From assembly GCA_031264885.1 (NCBI GenBank), contig JAISDM010000016.1:1-32163 (forward strand): a stretch of 32,163 nt of DNA, written 5' to 3'. The notes beneath the pieces were generated by a model, which was not told where the DNA came from, did no database searches, and was given only the letters and a program-made list of their open reading frames with translations. Shown here piece by piece: positions 1 to 8,131 of this stretch; positions within the stretch are counted from its first letter, which is position 1; the number at the start of each line of letters is the position of its first letter. The stretch comes from Peptococcaceae bacterium. GTDB lineage: Bacteria > Bacillota > Peptococcia > DRI-13 > UBA5745. The position numbers and the translations under genes are program-made.

Positions 1-234
1 TGCCATTTATATATGAAATTTATATATGAAATCGGGGCTTGTGTCAATGTGAATTTCGCGGCGGCAGGGAACCACCCGTTCGTAATTTGGAAATGCGCGT
101 CTGTCAAGGACGGGCCAGACTGTCCGAAAACGCACCCTAAACATTCCCAACACATAACATATGGGGTAATTCGATTGGATTCACACACTATATACGGTGC
201 TAACGATGCGATTTTTGATGTTTTCGGACGGTCT

Positions 235-302
235 GGGGCGGCAGAATGCCGCCCCTACGATATCGTGAATGATGTGTCTGTAGGGGCGGCATTCTGCCGC
301 CC
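235..302. repeat. Pair of REP-like palindromes in inverted orientation (GGGCGGCAGAATGCCGCCCCTAC ... GTAGGGGCGGCATTCTGCCGCCC)
   Basis: Exact 23-bp inverted copies at 236-258 and 280-302; each half is itself a GGGCGGCA/TGCCGCCC palindrome. A third copy lies at 21625-21647. Confidence 0.85.
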
Positions 303-393
303 GCCTTTGGCAGGGGGATTTTTTTGTACTCGAAATTTTGCCGCCGGCGCGTTATAATGAATTATTGAACGAGTCCTAAGACGGGGAGGCGCT

Positions 394-1092
394 ATGGCGC
401 TGTCGAGACGGCTGCGCGCCGTTGCGGATATGGTTCCGGAGGGTTTGACGCTGGCGGATATCGGGACGGATCACGGGCTGCTTTTGTGTCAATTGGTCAA
501 AACGGGCCGGATTCCATATGGCATTGGCGTGGAATTGAATATGGGACCTTTCAGGCGGGCACAGGCGGCGGTCCGTGAATCCGGGCTGGAATCCCGTGTG
601 GAAATACGGCAGGGGAACGGATTGGGGCCGCTGAAGCCGGGGGAAGCGGCGGTTGTGGCCGCCGCGGGCATGGGAGGCGGATCCATCCGGGGCATCCTTG
701 AAGCGGCCGGATGGATTCGGCAGCTGCAATGCCTGATCCTGCAGCCGATGACGGAGGTGGCGGAGGTCCGCTATTGGCTGTCCGGGCATGGCTGGAAAAT
801 CATTGAGGAAGACGCGGTTAAAGAGGGCGGAAAGTATTATCAGATCATAAAGGCGGCGCCCGGGCCGGCGGAGGAATTATCCCCGGCGGAGGCGCATTAC
901 GGGCCTGTGCTTATTGAGAAGCGGCACCCTTTGCTGAGGGAAATGGCGGCAAAAGATTTTAGAGTTTTGCAGGGAATCTTGGAACAAATGGCGAATGCGT
1001 CATATATGGATGAAGGAAAAAGCGAGAACTTCATGAAAAGTCAGCATCGGCAAAAAGCGCTGTGGATGGAGGATTTCATGGAATGGCTGTAA
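394..1092 (+). CDS. trmK: tRNA (adenine(22)-N(1))-methyltransferase TrmK
   Basis: 232 aa; SAM-binding LADIGTDHGLL motif, AAAGMGGG and LILQPM blocks typical of TrmK/YqfN; followed by Nif3-like gene as in many Firmicutes. Confidence 0.9.
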   Translation: MALSRRLRAVADMVPEGLTLADIGTDHGLLLCQLVKTGRIPYGIGVELNMGPFRRAQAAVRESGLESRVEIRQGNGLGPLKPGEAAVVAAAGMGGGSIRGILEAAGWIRQLQCLILQPMTEVAEVRYWLSGHGWKIIEEDAVKEGGKYYQIIKAAPGPAEELSPAEAHYGPVLIEKRHPLLREMAAKDFRVLQGILEQMANASYMDEGKSENFMKSQHRQKALWMEDFMEWL

Positions 1093-2195
1093 GTTCGGGA
1101 AAAATCGTCAAGGTCATGGAGGCGTTCGCGCCGGCGGCTTTGGCTTTGGAAAGGGATCCCATCGGACTTCAGATGGGTTCGCCGGAGCAGGAGATTCATA
1201 CGGTTTTGGTCAGCCTGGAACTCAACGAGACCGTTTTGGAGGAGGCCGTACAGTCCCAGGCTCAGATGATTCTGGTGCATCACACGCCGCTGTTTGTTCC
1301 TGTTAAGAATCTCAGGGAGGACAAGATGCCGGGCCGGATGCTGGCGAGGATGCTCAGACACCGGATGTGCCTGTATTGTGCGCATACCAACCTGGATGTT
1401 GTGATGGGCGGGGTCAACGACACGCTTGCGGGCCGCCTGGGCCTTGAAGAGGTTCAGATACTTTGCGTCACTTATCGGGAGAAATTGACCAAGCTGGTGG
1501 TGTATGTCCCGTGGGAGCATGTGGAAGCGGTGCGCAGGGCTATGGCGGAGGCCGGCGCGGGCTGGATCGGCGACTATTCCGACTGTGCTTTCATGGTGGA
1601 AGGATACGGATTTTTTCGGCCGGGCAAGGGGACGCGTCCATACATCGGTCAGGAGGAACAACTGGAGAAGGTCCGCGAGGCGCGGATTGAAACGGTGATG
1701 CCGGAGGCCAAGGCGCCTCAGGTGGTGAACGCGATGATGGAGGCGCATCCTTATGAAGAAGTGGCCTATGATCTGTATTCTTTGAATAATCAGGGCAAAA
1801 AAAGCGGCATGGGCCGGATCGGGGTTTTGCCGGAACCTATGGCGTATAAGGATTTCGCGTCGCTGGCGGCGCGGCAGTTGTCCGTCCGCGGGCTGCGCTG
1901 TACCGGGGATCCTGACGCCAAAGTAAGGCGCGTCGCTTTGTGCGGGGGAAGCGGGGCTTTCTTGATTGAAGAAGCCAAGAACCACGGCGCGGACGTGTTT
2001 CTCACGGCGGATGTGAAGCATCATGAGGCGCAGGACGCTTTGGACGCGGGTTTGTTCGTGATCGACGCGGGTCATTTTTCCACGGAGCAGCCCGTGGTTG
2101 AAATAACGGCGAAGCATATCAGGGAAGCTTTGCCGGAACTGCAAGTGATTGAATCCAAAATCAATACGGATCCTTTCTGGTACGTGAAAGAATAG
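1083..2195 (+). CDS. Nif3-like dinuclear metal centre hexameric protein
   Basis: LVHHTPLF, CAHTNLDV, GVNDTLA and DAGHFSTE metal-site motifs; ATG at 1083 overlaps the trmK stop. Confidence 0.9.
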   Translation: MAVSSGKIVKVMEAFAPAALALERDPIGLQMGSPEQEIHTVLVSLELNETVLEEAVQSQAQMILVHHTPLFVPVKNLREDKMPGRMLARMLRHRMCLYCAHTNLDVVMGGVNDTLAGRLGLEEVQILCVTYREKLTKLVVYVPWEHVEAVRRAMAEAGAGWIGDYSDCAFMVEGYGFFRPGKGTRPYIGQEEQLEKVREARIETVMPEAKAPQVVNAMMEAHPYEEVAYDLYSLNNQGKKSGMGRIGVLPEPMAYKDFASLAARQLSVRGLRCTGDPDAKVRRVALCGGSGAFLIEEAKNHGADVFLTADVKHHEAQDALDAGLFVIDAGHFSTEQPVVEITAKHIREALPELQVIESKINTDPFWYVKE

Positions 2196-2251
2196 GCGGA
2201 ACGCCTGTTCTTTCGCTGTATTCGGCGGGAACTTTTCACGAGGAGGAGCCT

Positions 2252-2965
2252 ATGGGGGAAGGAAAATTTCTTTTGGAATTGAGCTCGATTCAGGCGAAGA
2301 AAGACGCGTTGGATCCCAAACGGGTGCTGAGTGAGGATTTTAAGGCCATCAAGGGGCTAAAAAGACAGATTGAAAGCATGGAGGCCATGCTGGAAGGCGA
2401 GAAGGAATTGCGGGCCTCCCGCATGAAATCCATCGCGGCGCTGGAAGCGGAGATGGGGGGCAAGGAGCAGTATCTGCGCCAGGGAGAGACGCGCTTGTAT
2501 GAATCCAAGGGGCATTCCCTGAGGGAGCTGCTGGGCATCCAGCAGGCGATTGTGGCGGCGGAAGCGGATTTGCGCGCCGGGGAGGATACCTACCTGAGTT
2601 TGCTGAACGAGTTGGAGGGGATGGGAAAAGAGCGGGAAAAAACGGAAGCCGCGTCCAAAGAGCTTAAAAAGACGTACAATCAAAAAGTGCGGGATTTCAA
2701 GCTTAAGAAGCGGGATCTGGAACTTCAGATCAAGGCGCTGGAAGCGGGGGAGGAATCAATTCGAAAGGAACTGTCCGAGAAGACGCTGAATTTATATGAC
2801 AGCGTTTTGAAACGGGTGGGACAAGCGCCGGTGGCGACGGTGTGGAAGCAGACGTGTCAGGGCTGCCATATTGGAATTTCCGATCAGCAGATCCGCAAGA
2901 TCCAATTCGGGGAGCGATTGTACTGCTGTGAGAATTGCGAAAGGATTTTGATCATGCCGGAGTGA
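2252..2965 (+). CDS. Coiled-coil protein with C-terminal C4 zinc ribbon
   Basis: Long Lys/Glu-rich coiled coil followed by CQGCHIGI...YCCENCERIL; typical neighbour of Nif3. Confidence 0.85.
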   Translation: MGEGKFLLELSSIQAKKDALDPKRVLSEDFKAIKGLKRQIESMEAMLEGEKELRASRMKSIAALEAEMGGKEQYLRQGETRLYESKGHSLRELLGIQQAIVAAEADLRAGEDTYLSLLNELEGMGKEREKTEAASKELKKTYNQKVRDFKLKKRDLELQIKALEAGEESIRKELSEKTLNLYDSVLKRVGQAPVATVWKQTCQGCHIGISDQQIRKIQFGERLYCCENCERILIMPE

Positions 2966-2982
2966 TTGGGATGTGTGGGGTG

Positions 2983-3975
2983 TCAGGGCAGATTAAATTC
3001 GCTTTTGGGGAATTGGATTTCTACCGCGGCGCCTTGCCCCGCTTCCGAGGCAATGGAGACCGCCAAACCCAGCTTCGTACACAGTTTTTTGCATAAATAC
3101 AGGCCGAATCCGGTGGACCGCCCGAAGCGCCGGCCGTTTTCGCCGGTAAACCCTTTGTCGAAGACCCGCGGGATATCTTTTTCCGGGATTCCGACGCCGT
3201 CGTCCCGGATGAAAAGAGAAACGCTCTGGGGATGCGGCACACCCCGAAACTCCAGGTGGGTTCCGCCGTATTTTACGGAATTATCCATGATTTGGCGCAG
3301 AATAAAGACGACCCATTTCGCGTCGGTAAATACCGTCCAGTCCAGTTCCAGCGCGGTTATTTTGACCTTGTTGGCGATCAGATACACGGCGTTGTTTCTG
3401 AGCGCGCCGCCGACCAGATCCGATAAAGGAACCGCTTTAATGATGTAGTCTTTCTCCACGCTGCCGCTGCGGGAATAGAAAAGGACCTGTTCCGCCAAAA
3501 ACTCAATTTTGTCCAGCTCGGTCAGAATCTCCTGATTGTGGGTGTTCTCGCAGATCAACTTCGTCCCGGCGATGGGGGTTTTGATCTCGTGAACCCACAT
3601 TTCAATATATTCACGGTATTCCAGGGAAGCAAGGCGGTGTTTCCCGATCTCGCCGCTCATGGATTTGGCTGTGCGCCGCAGGGTATCGTACAGGATTTGG
3701 CCGTCGAAGAAGTCCGGCCGGTCTATCATTTCCGGCAAAAAGCGTTTTTCCTCAAGCTGATCCAGCAGGTTTTGCAGCTTGGTGTAATACTGTTTTTTTG
3801 TAAAAAACTCCGGAAGCAGGGCCGCCAGGCCGCCGAAGAAGAACAGGCCGGGAATGAAGACGACAAAGTAAGGCCGGGGCTTGACTACGTAAAGCAGCAG
3901 CATAAAGAAAACGGACAAAAAAAGATTCGTAAGGATGAATCCCAGCTTGCTCCGCGTGAAATCGCCGATTTTCAT
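2983..3975 (-). CDS. Sensor histidine kinase, BceS/intramembrane-sensing type
   Basis: Two N-terminal TM segments with almost no extracellular loop, MWVHEIKTPI H-box, N box MDNSVKYGG, DDGVGI and GFGLYL ATPase motifs. Confidence 0.9.
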   Translation of the reverse strand: MKIGDFTRSKLGFILTNLFLSVFFMLLLYVVKPRPYFVVFIPGLFFFGGLAALLPEFFTKKQYYTKLQNLLDQLEEKRFLPEMIDRPDFFDGQILYDTLRRTAKSMSGEIGKHRLASLEYREYIEMWVHEIKTPIAGTKLICENTHNQEILTELDKIEFLAEQVLFYSRSGSVEKDYIIKAVPLSDLVGGALRNNAVYLIANKVKITALELDWTVFTDAKWVVFILRQIMDNSVKYGGTHLEFRGVPHPQSVSLFIRDDGVGIPEKDIPRVFDKGFTGENGRRFGRSTGFGLYLCKKLCTKLGLAVSIASEAGQGAAVEIQFPKSEFNLP

Positions 3976-4637
3976 AAGGAATAACCCTGCCCCCTTCGGG
4001 TCTTGAGCTTCTCACCCGCGCCGATTTGGCCGAGCTTTCTCCTGAGGCGGTTGATGTTCACCGTCAGGGTGTTCTCGTCCACGAAGTCGTCCGACTGCCA
4101 AAGGGTGTTCATGATTTCGTCTCTTGGGATGATGCCGCCCTTGCCGGCCATCAGCAATTGCAGGATGCGCGCCTCGTTTTTGGTTAACTCGACGCTTTGT
4201 TCCATGTAACTGGCGGCGCTTTTTCCCAAATCCAGGGCGAGCCCGCCGAAGCGGAGCAGGTTCGGCGCTTCCGTGTCGTAAGCGCGTTTAAGCAAGGCGG
4301 CGATTTTGGCGATCAGGATGTGGGTGTTATACGGCTTTGTCACAAAATGATCCGCGCCTAGATTCAGGCTCATCAGCTCATCCATTTCGCTGTCCCTGCT
4401 GGTGACGACGATGATGGGAACGCCGGAGCGGCCGCGGAGTTCCCGGCAGATATGGAATCCGTCATAAACGGGCAGGTTCAGGTCGAGCAGAACCAAATGC
4501 GGGTTTGCGGACAGGACAAACTCGACGATGTTGTTGAAATCGTCCGTGGCAGTTGCGGAATATCCGAATTTTTGGAGCAGGGATCTCAATTCTTTCCGAA
4601 TGACCGGGTCATCTTCGACGATCAGAATATTGTACAC
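3972..4637 (-). CDS. Response regulator, OmpR/PhoB family
   Basis: ILIVEDDPVI receiver start, LVLLDLNLP phospho-Asp, winged-helix C-terminus (NTLTVNINRLRRKL); 3' end overlaps the kinase start. Confidence 0.93.
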   Translation of the reverse strand: MYNILIVEDDPVIRKELRSLLQKFGYSATATDDFNNIVEFVLSANPHLVLLDLNLPVYDGFHICRELRGRSGVPIIVVTSRDSEMDELMSLNLGADHFVTKPYNTHILIAKIAALLKRAYDTEAPNLLRFGGLALDLGKSAASYMEQSVELTKNEARILQLLMAGKGGIIPRDEIMNTLWQSDDFVDENTLTVNINRLRRKLGQIGAGEKLKTRRGQGYSL

Positions 4638-4929
4638 GGGATTCTCCTGTGGGCAAAAGCGTGTTCAAAATGTATGCGGAGGCGGGGAGAGCGTTGTAAG
4701 GGCAAGATTTTGATATGGAAGCCAACGACCCTAACGCAAAGCGTTATACACACGCTGAGATAGTGGAGCGCATGAATAAACGGCACGAGGCGCACAGCCG
4801 TGTATAATGTTGTATGATTACAATCCACAGAATTCTACGCGGGATGCGAGATATTCCGAACGTATCGCAACTATCCCAGGAATAGCGCGCAGTTGATCTA
4901 TTTCACGTCGTTATGACGCTTGTTCCAAT

Positions 4930-4974
4930 GGCACGCCAGGAGGGGTTCGAACCCCCGACCCACGGCTTAGAAGA
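4930..4974 (-). pseudogene. 3'-terminal fragment of tRNA-Arg(TCT): anticodon loop to CCA; putative att site scar
   Basis: Minus strand reads CTTCTAAGCCGTGGGTCGGGGGTTCGAACCCCTCCTGGCGTGCCA: intact anticodon loop, T arm (GGGGG-TTCGAAC-CCCTC), acceptor 3' strand and CCA. The upstream sequence (ACGCAT) cannot pair with GCCGT and no D arm or 5' acceptor strand is present. Confidence 0.8.
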
Positions 4975-5255
4975 TGCGTTTCCTATTTCTCACGGAGTAC
5001 ACTGGGAACATCTGCTATGCACCTGAATCCCTTTCCGAATGCGGATTAGACCGTACCAATTTCTTTTGTAGTATCCTTGAATACCACCTTTATGTCTGCT
5101 GTGTATTCCTGCTTTGTTAGCAGACCGTTTGCCATATTAGGCTGTTGCTCAGATAAAGAAGTTGGTATATCCACCCATATTATCAAGTTATTTGGCAATT
5201 TAAAAGCGTCAATAAATAACCGGGCATTTGAGCAGGAATCAGTATCTCTCCAAGA

Positions 5256-5474
5256 TCACCCTGATTCAACCGATGCCATCTCCCCATTGGAGGAGATTTT
5301 TTCTAACCATGCGTCGTTGTGCGGCAACGTGACAAACTTCCAACCTTGTTCTTCAAGTCCCGAGCGTTGGGCTTTCATGTACTTGCTCAGCCCGTCTATT
5401 CCGCCATGTTTTTCGAGTAGCAGTTCACGGTTCTTCCTGACATCTTCAACAATGTCAGCACCAGCGTAATTCAT
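5256..5474 (-). CDS. Small partner/putative antitoxin of the PIN toxin
   Basis: 72 aa, IVEDVRKNRELLLEKHGGIDGLSKYMKAQ...KFVTLP resembles the short DxIVxEVRxxR proteins found next to VapC-like PIN genes; SD GGAGG; starts 2 nt after the PIN stop. Confidence 0.55.
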   Translation of the reverse strand: MNYAGADIVEDVRKNRELLLEKHGGIDGLSKYMKAQRSGLEEQGWKFVTLPHNDAWLEKISSNGEMASVESG

Positions 5475-5475
5475 T

Positions 5476-5955
5476 TTATTCCCTCCCGTCTAAACCCAAC
5501 AATGCCTCCGGCGTTACCAACAGCGGAACGGAAAGATTCCACTGATTGTTGTATTCCTGGATTTTCACAAAGGTGTGAATTCCCAGATGGGTACAGTTCC
5601 AAGTGAGCATGTAATCCATATTGGCGAGGACACTGACCGCCAGGTGATAACAATCAATCTTGGCTCGGTCAGGTATGCCGAGCAGTTTCTGATATGCGTC
5701 AGATAATGTGGTCATTTCATCTGTTACAGGGATGACTGGCAAGCCTCTCAAAAATTCAATGCGGCGGGCGGCGGCTTGAACATCGCCCAGCAAACATTCA
5801 TTGATGACGAATTGGCTGATGTAGAGTTCGTATTTTAGCCTTTCCGATTCCCAAAAGGCTAAGGTAGCAGCTTGCATTCCAGCGGTTATTGTATCACGGC
5901 TTGGTCTGCTGGTAGCGAAGCTGGGAATCGTGGTTTCTACGTACATTTTCTTCAT
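5476..5955 (-). CDS. PIN-domain (VapC-like) protein, putative toxin
   Basis: MYVETTIPSFATSRPSRD start, INECLLGD, AKIDCYHLAVSVLANMDYMLTWNCTHLG; acidic residues match this PIN subfamily. Start chosen at MKKMYVE. Confidence 0.8.
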   Translation of the reverse strand: MKKMYVETTIPSFATSRPSRDTITAGMQAATLAFWESERLKYELYISQFVINECLLGDVQAAARRIEFLRGLPVIPVTDEMTTLSDAYQKLLGIPDRAKIDCYHLAVSVLANMDYMLTWNCTHLGIHTFVKIQEYNNQWNLSVPLLVTPEALLGLDGRE

Positions 5956-6056
5956 TTTATTCTCTCCAAATCCCGAGTATGATAACCATATTGCCATTAC
6001 CATAATACATCAAAAACCCTGCTGTGACAATTGCCATATGTGATAAATATAGAGGA

Positions 6057-6092
6057 CTTGATTCATGGCTTGATTCATGGCTTGATTCATGG
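6057..6092 (+). repeat. Three exact tandem copies of CTTGATTCATGG (12 bp)
   Basis: Read directly; followed by degenerate ATTCATG units to 6110. Confidence 0.9.
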
Positions 6093-6117
6093 GCAAATTC
6101 ATGATTCATGCCTTACA

Positions 6118-6146
6118 GACGCCTCATCTTTGAGGCGTCTTTTTTT
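6118..6146 (+). terminator. Rho-independent terminator
   Basis: GACGCCTCA-TCTT-TGAGGCGTC followed by TTTTTTT on the + strand. Confidence 0.8.
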
Positions 6147-6258
6147 ATGTTGTTTTATTTGTTGAACATATGTATACAGAATCAATAACATTGGATACAC
6201 AGTAAAAATCTATGCGGCTAGCGGCCGTTGATCTCACAAATTGCAAACAAACTGTCCA

Positions 6259-7962
6259 TCAATTGTTGGCAGATCCACGCAGCATTGCATCCCAGTCGGA
6301 GGGCAGCTCGATCTTTTTACTTACTGGGTATCCTATAAATCCGTTCTGGGCGCAGACAAGGGTATGATCCCTGGCGGGGTCGCCGCTTACAGCGATCTGT
6401 AAATCATCGGGATCGGAGACCATCTGGACATACCGGTTCGGATCCGCGGACGTGCCCAGCTGTTCAGGCCAGCTCCCGTCTTCGATGCCCTTTTGGAACC
6501 GCGCGATTTCCTTCCCGCTCATATCAGCCGGCTTCAGCTTCGCGTTCTCATAGAGATACCGCTTGATTTTTTCCTTGGTATAGCCAGCCTTCGCCAACTC
6601 TTTCACCACGAGCGGCGTGAGTATGATCAAAGGTCGCGTCTTTTGGCCCCGGAAGAAGAACTGAATGAAAAGATGATTATCAGCCATACGCTTTGCGATG
6701 TTTTCCAGTGTGCCTTCGGCAGTGGGCATACCGGACTCGATCAGCTGAGTCCGCTCCGTGACGGAAGTCAGAGTGACGACATTATCCCCGGTCTTGAAGC
6801 CCCGATCAGCGCTCAATGGCTGCCAGCCGGCCTCGGCAATCGCGTCCTCGTTTTCCGCCAAAACAATTCTGAAGTTATCTCCAAAGCAGCCTTTATCCGC
6901 TTTATGAGGCAAAAATCCGCACACATTCCGTATGTACATACGCAGGAAACGGCCGATGCTGGTATTCGCCTGAAATCCGGGGCGAAGAATTCCCTGGGTA
7001 TAGTTAAACTCCAAATCCTTAATGATCTTGCCATTTATGATAATCAACGTTTCCGTTCCAGGCGTCTGCCCCAGATGCTCCTGGCCAAAATCCGGGTCGC
7101 ACAGCCCTTCGACAATGGCGATCAGTACAGGCATATATTCCGGGCGGCAGCCGCTCATCACGCCGTTTACGGCAATGTTCCAAATTGTCGCCTCACGGTT
7201 ATCCGGCTTCAAGACCCCGACGACCGAACCCGCGGGGCGCGCCGTAAACCGCAGGAATTTCTCCACCTCTTCAATCACCGGCGGAATGACAGGCAGACCG
7301 TCGCTCCACTCGCGCATATAATAAAAGTCGTTGACCTCCTTGAGATTACCGGAAAAAACGATATCTCTCATCCCCGGCTCCTTCACCGGCTTCGCGTCCG
7401 CCGGCTGCACAGTCAGAGCCTTGACAACCTGGTCGGTCATAACCTCGGCCGCGTTCTTATAAATCTCTTCATCCGTAAAGAAATTGACATGTCCCGGATG
7501 AACCGCGTAGGGCAAATTGGGATATCCTTCGCCCGCCGCATTGAAGCCGCCCGCCGTTTGGAAACCGTCACAACAAAGTGTCACGGTGGGAATCCCTAAC
7601 TTCTCAACCAAAATGCTGGTTCGGGTCACGGCGGCGATACAGCTGCCGCAGCAGCCGACGCCGCAGATTACGGCGTCTACGCCAAAGCTCTTCAGCTTCC
7701 CGGGGAGATCGGCCAATACCTCATGCTCCTTGCCCCCGTGAATTTCACCAAACTCCTTCCAGCTTATGAAACGGATCCCGGGATACCGTCTCCCCAACTC
7801 CGCTTCAAATCCCTCGCACATGACATCACCTTTGAAAACCCAATCCCATAACTCCGCTACGACCTTGCCCTCCAGCGTATCCAGGCGCTTCGCGAGTTTA
7901 GCGCCTGTTATGGTGGACTTTCCGCGGGGCCATACAACATCATACACATTGGCGTCTTTCAT
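6259..7962 (-). CDS. UGSC-like (seleno)protein-family fusion, Cys form, paralogue 1
   Basis: 567 aa; N-terminal VDAVICGVGCCGSCIAAVTR matches a [U/C]GSC motif; C-terminal EWSDGLPVIPPVIEEVEKFL...WNIAVNGVMSGCRPEYMPVL domain shared with 18002-19723. Confidence 0.75.
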   Translation of the reverse strand: MKDANVYDVVWPRGKSTITGAKLAKRLDTLEGKVVAELWDWVFKGDVMCEGFEAELGRRYPGIRFISWKEFGEIHGGKEHEVLADLPGKLKSFGVDAVICGVGCCGSCIAAVTRTSILVEKLGIPTVTLCCDGFQTAGGFNAAGEGYPNLPYAVHPGHVNFFTDEEIYKNAAEVMTDQVVKALTVQPADAKPVKEPGMRDIVFSGNLKEVNDFYYMREWSDGLPVIPPVIEEVEKFLRFTARPAGSVVGVLKPDNREATIWNIAVNGVMSGCRPEYMPVLIAIVEGLCDPDFGQEHLGQTPGTETLIIINGKIIKDLEFNYTQGILRPGFQANTSIGRFLRMYIRNVCGFLPHKADKGCFGDNFRIVLAENEDAIAEAGWQPLSADRGFKTGDNVVTLTSVTERTQLIESGMPTAEGTLENIAKRMADNHLFIQFFFRGQKTRPLIILTPLVVKELAKAGYTKEKIKRYLYENAKLKPADMSGKEIARFQKGIEDGSWPEQLGTSADPNRYVQMVSDPDDLQIAVSGDPARDHTLVCAQNGFIGYPVSKKIELPSDWDAMLRGSANN

Positions 7963-8101
7963 GGAACATTCCTCCTCTACATTTTGAATTTACACACAGT
8001 GGATTGTTTATTTCACACTATCATAAAAACAAAATATAAGGAACTTTCTTTGAGATTACCCCAACCGGCGTTAACCGTCGGTTTACGCGCGGTTTATAAG
8101 T

Positions 8102-8131
8102 AAAGCGAGCCAGGCTCGGCTCGCTTTTTTT
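8102..8131. terminator. GC-rich stem-loop with flanking T/A tracts, possibly bidirectional
   Basis: AAAGCGAGCC-AGGCTC-GGCTCGCTTT followed by TTTT; abuts the stop of the LysR gene at 8130. Confidence 0.65.

Noticed and set aside
5-30. Tandem ATTTATATATGAA x2
   Set aside because: Short AT-rich tandem duplication; insufficient evidence for function.
13-357. 114-aa ORF at the left edge
   Set aside because: Spans the inverted REP-like palindromes, low-complexity start, no recognisable domain; more likely intergenic.
1041-2144. 367-aa minus-strand ORF
   Set aside because: Antisense shadow of the Nif3-like gene; His/Arg-rich composition typical of mirrored frames in GC-rich DNA.
4715-4807. 30-aa ORF MEANDPNAKRYTHAEIVERMNKRHEAHSRV, possible antitoxin fragment
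   Set aside because: Too short and no secure homology; could be chance or a remnant.
4930-5060. Complete or intron-containing tRNA-Arg gene
   Set aside because: No 5' acceptor strand (ACGCCAG/GCGCCAG) or D arm found in the following few hundred bases of the minus strand.
6493-7599. 368-aa plus-strand ORF
   Set aside because: Antisense to the UGSC-like gene 6259-7962, no domain motifs; mirrored-frame artefact.
6259-7962. Possible in-frame selenocysteine (TGA) in the UGSC motif
   Set aside because: Codons at the motif are TGC TGC GGC AGC TGT; no in-frame TGA, so Cys form.
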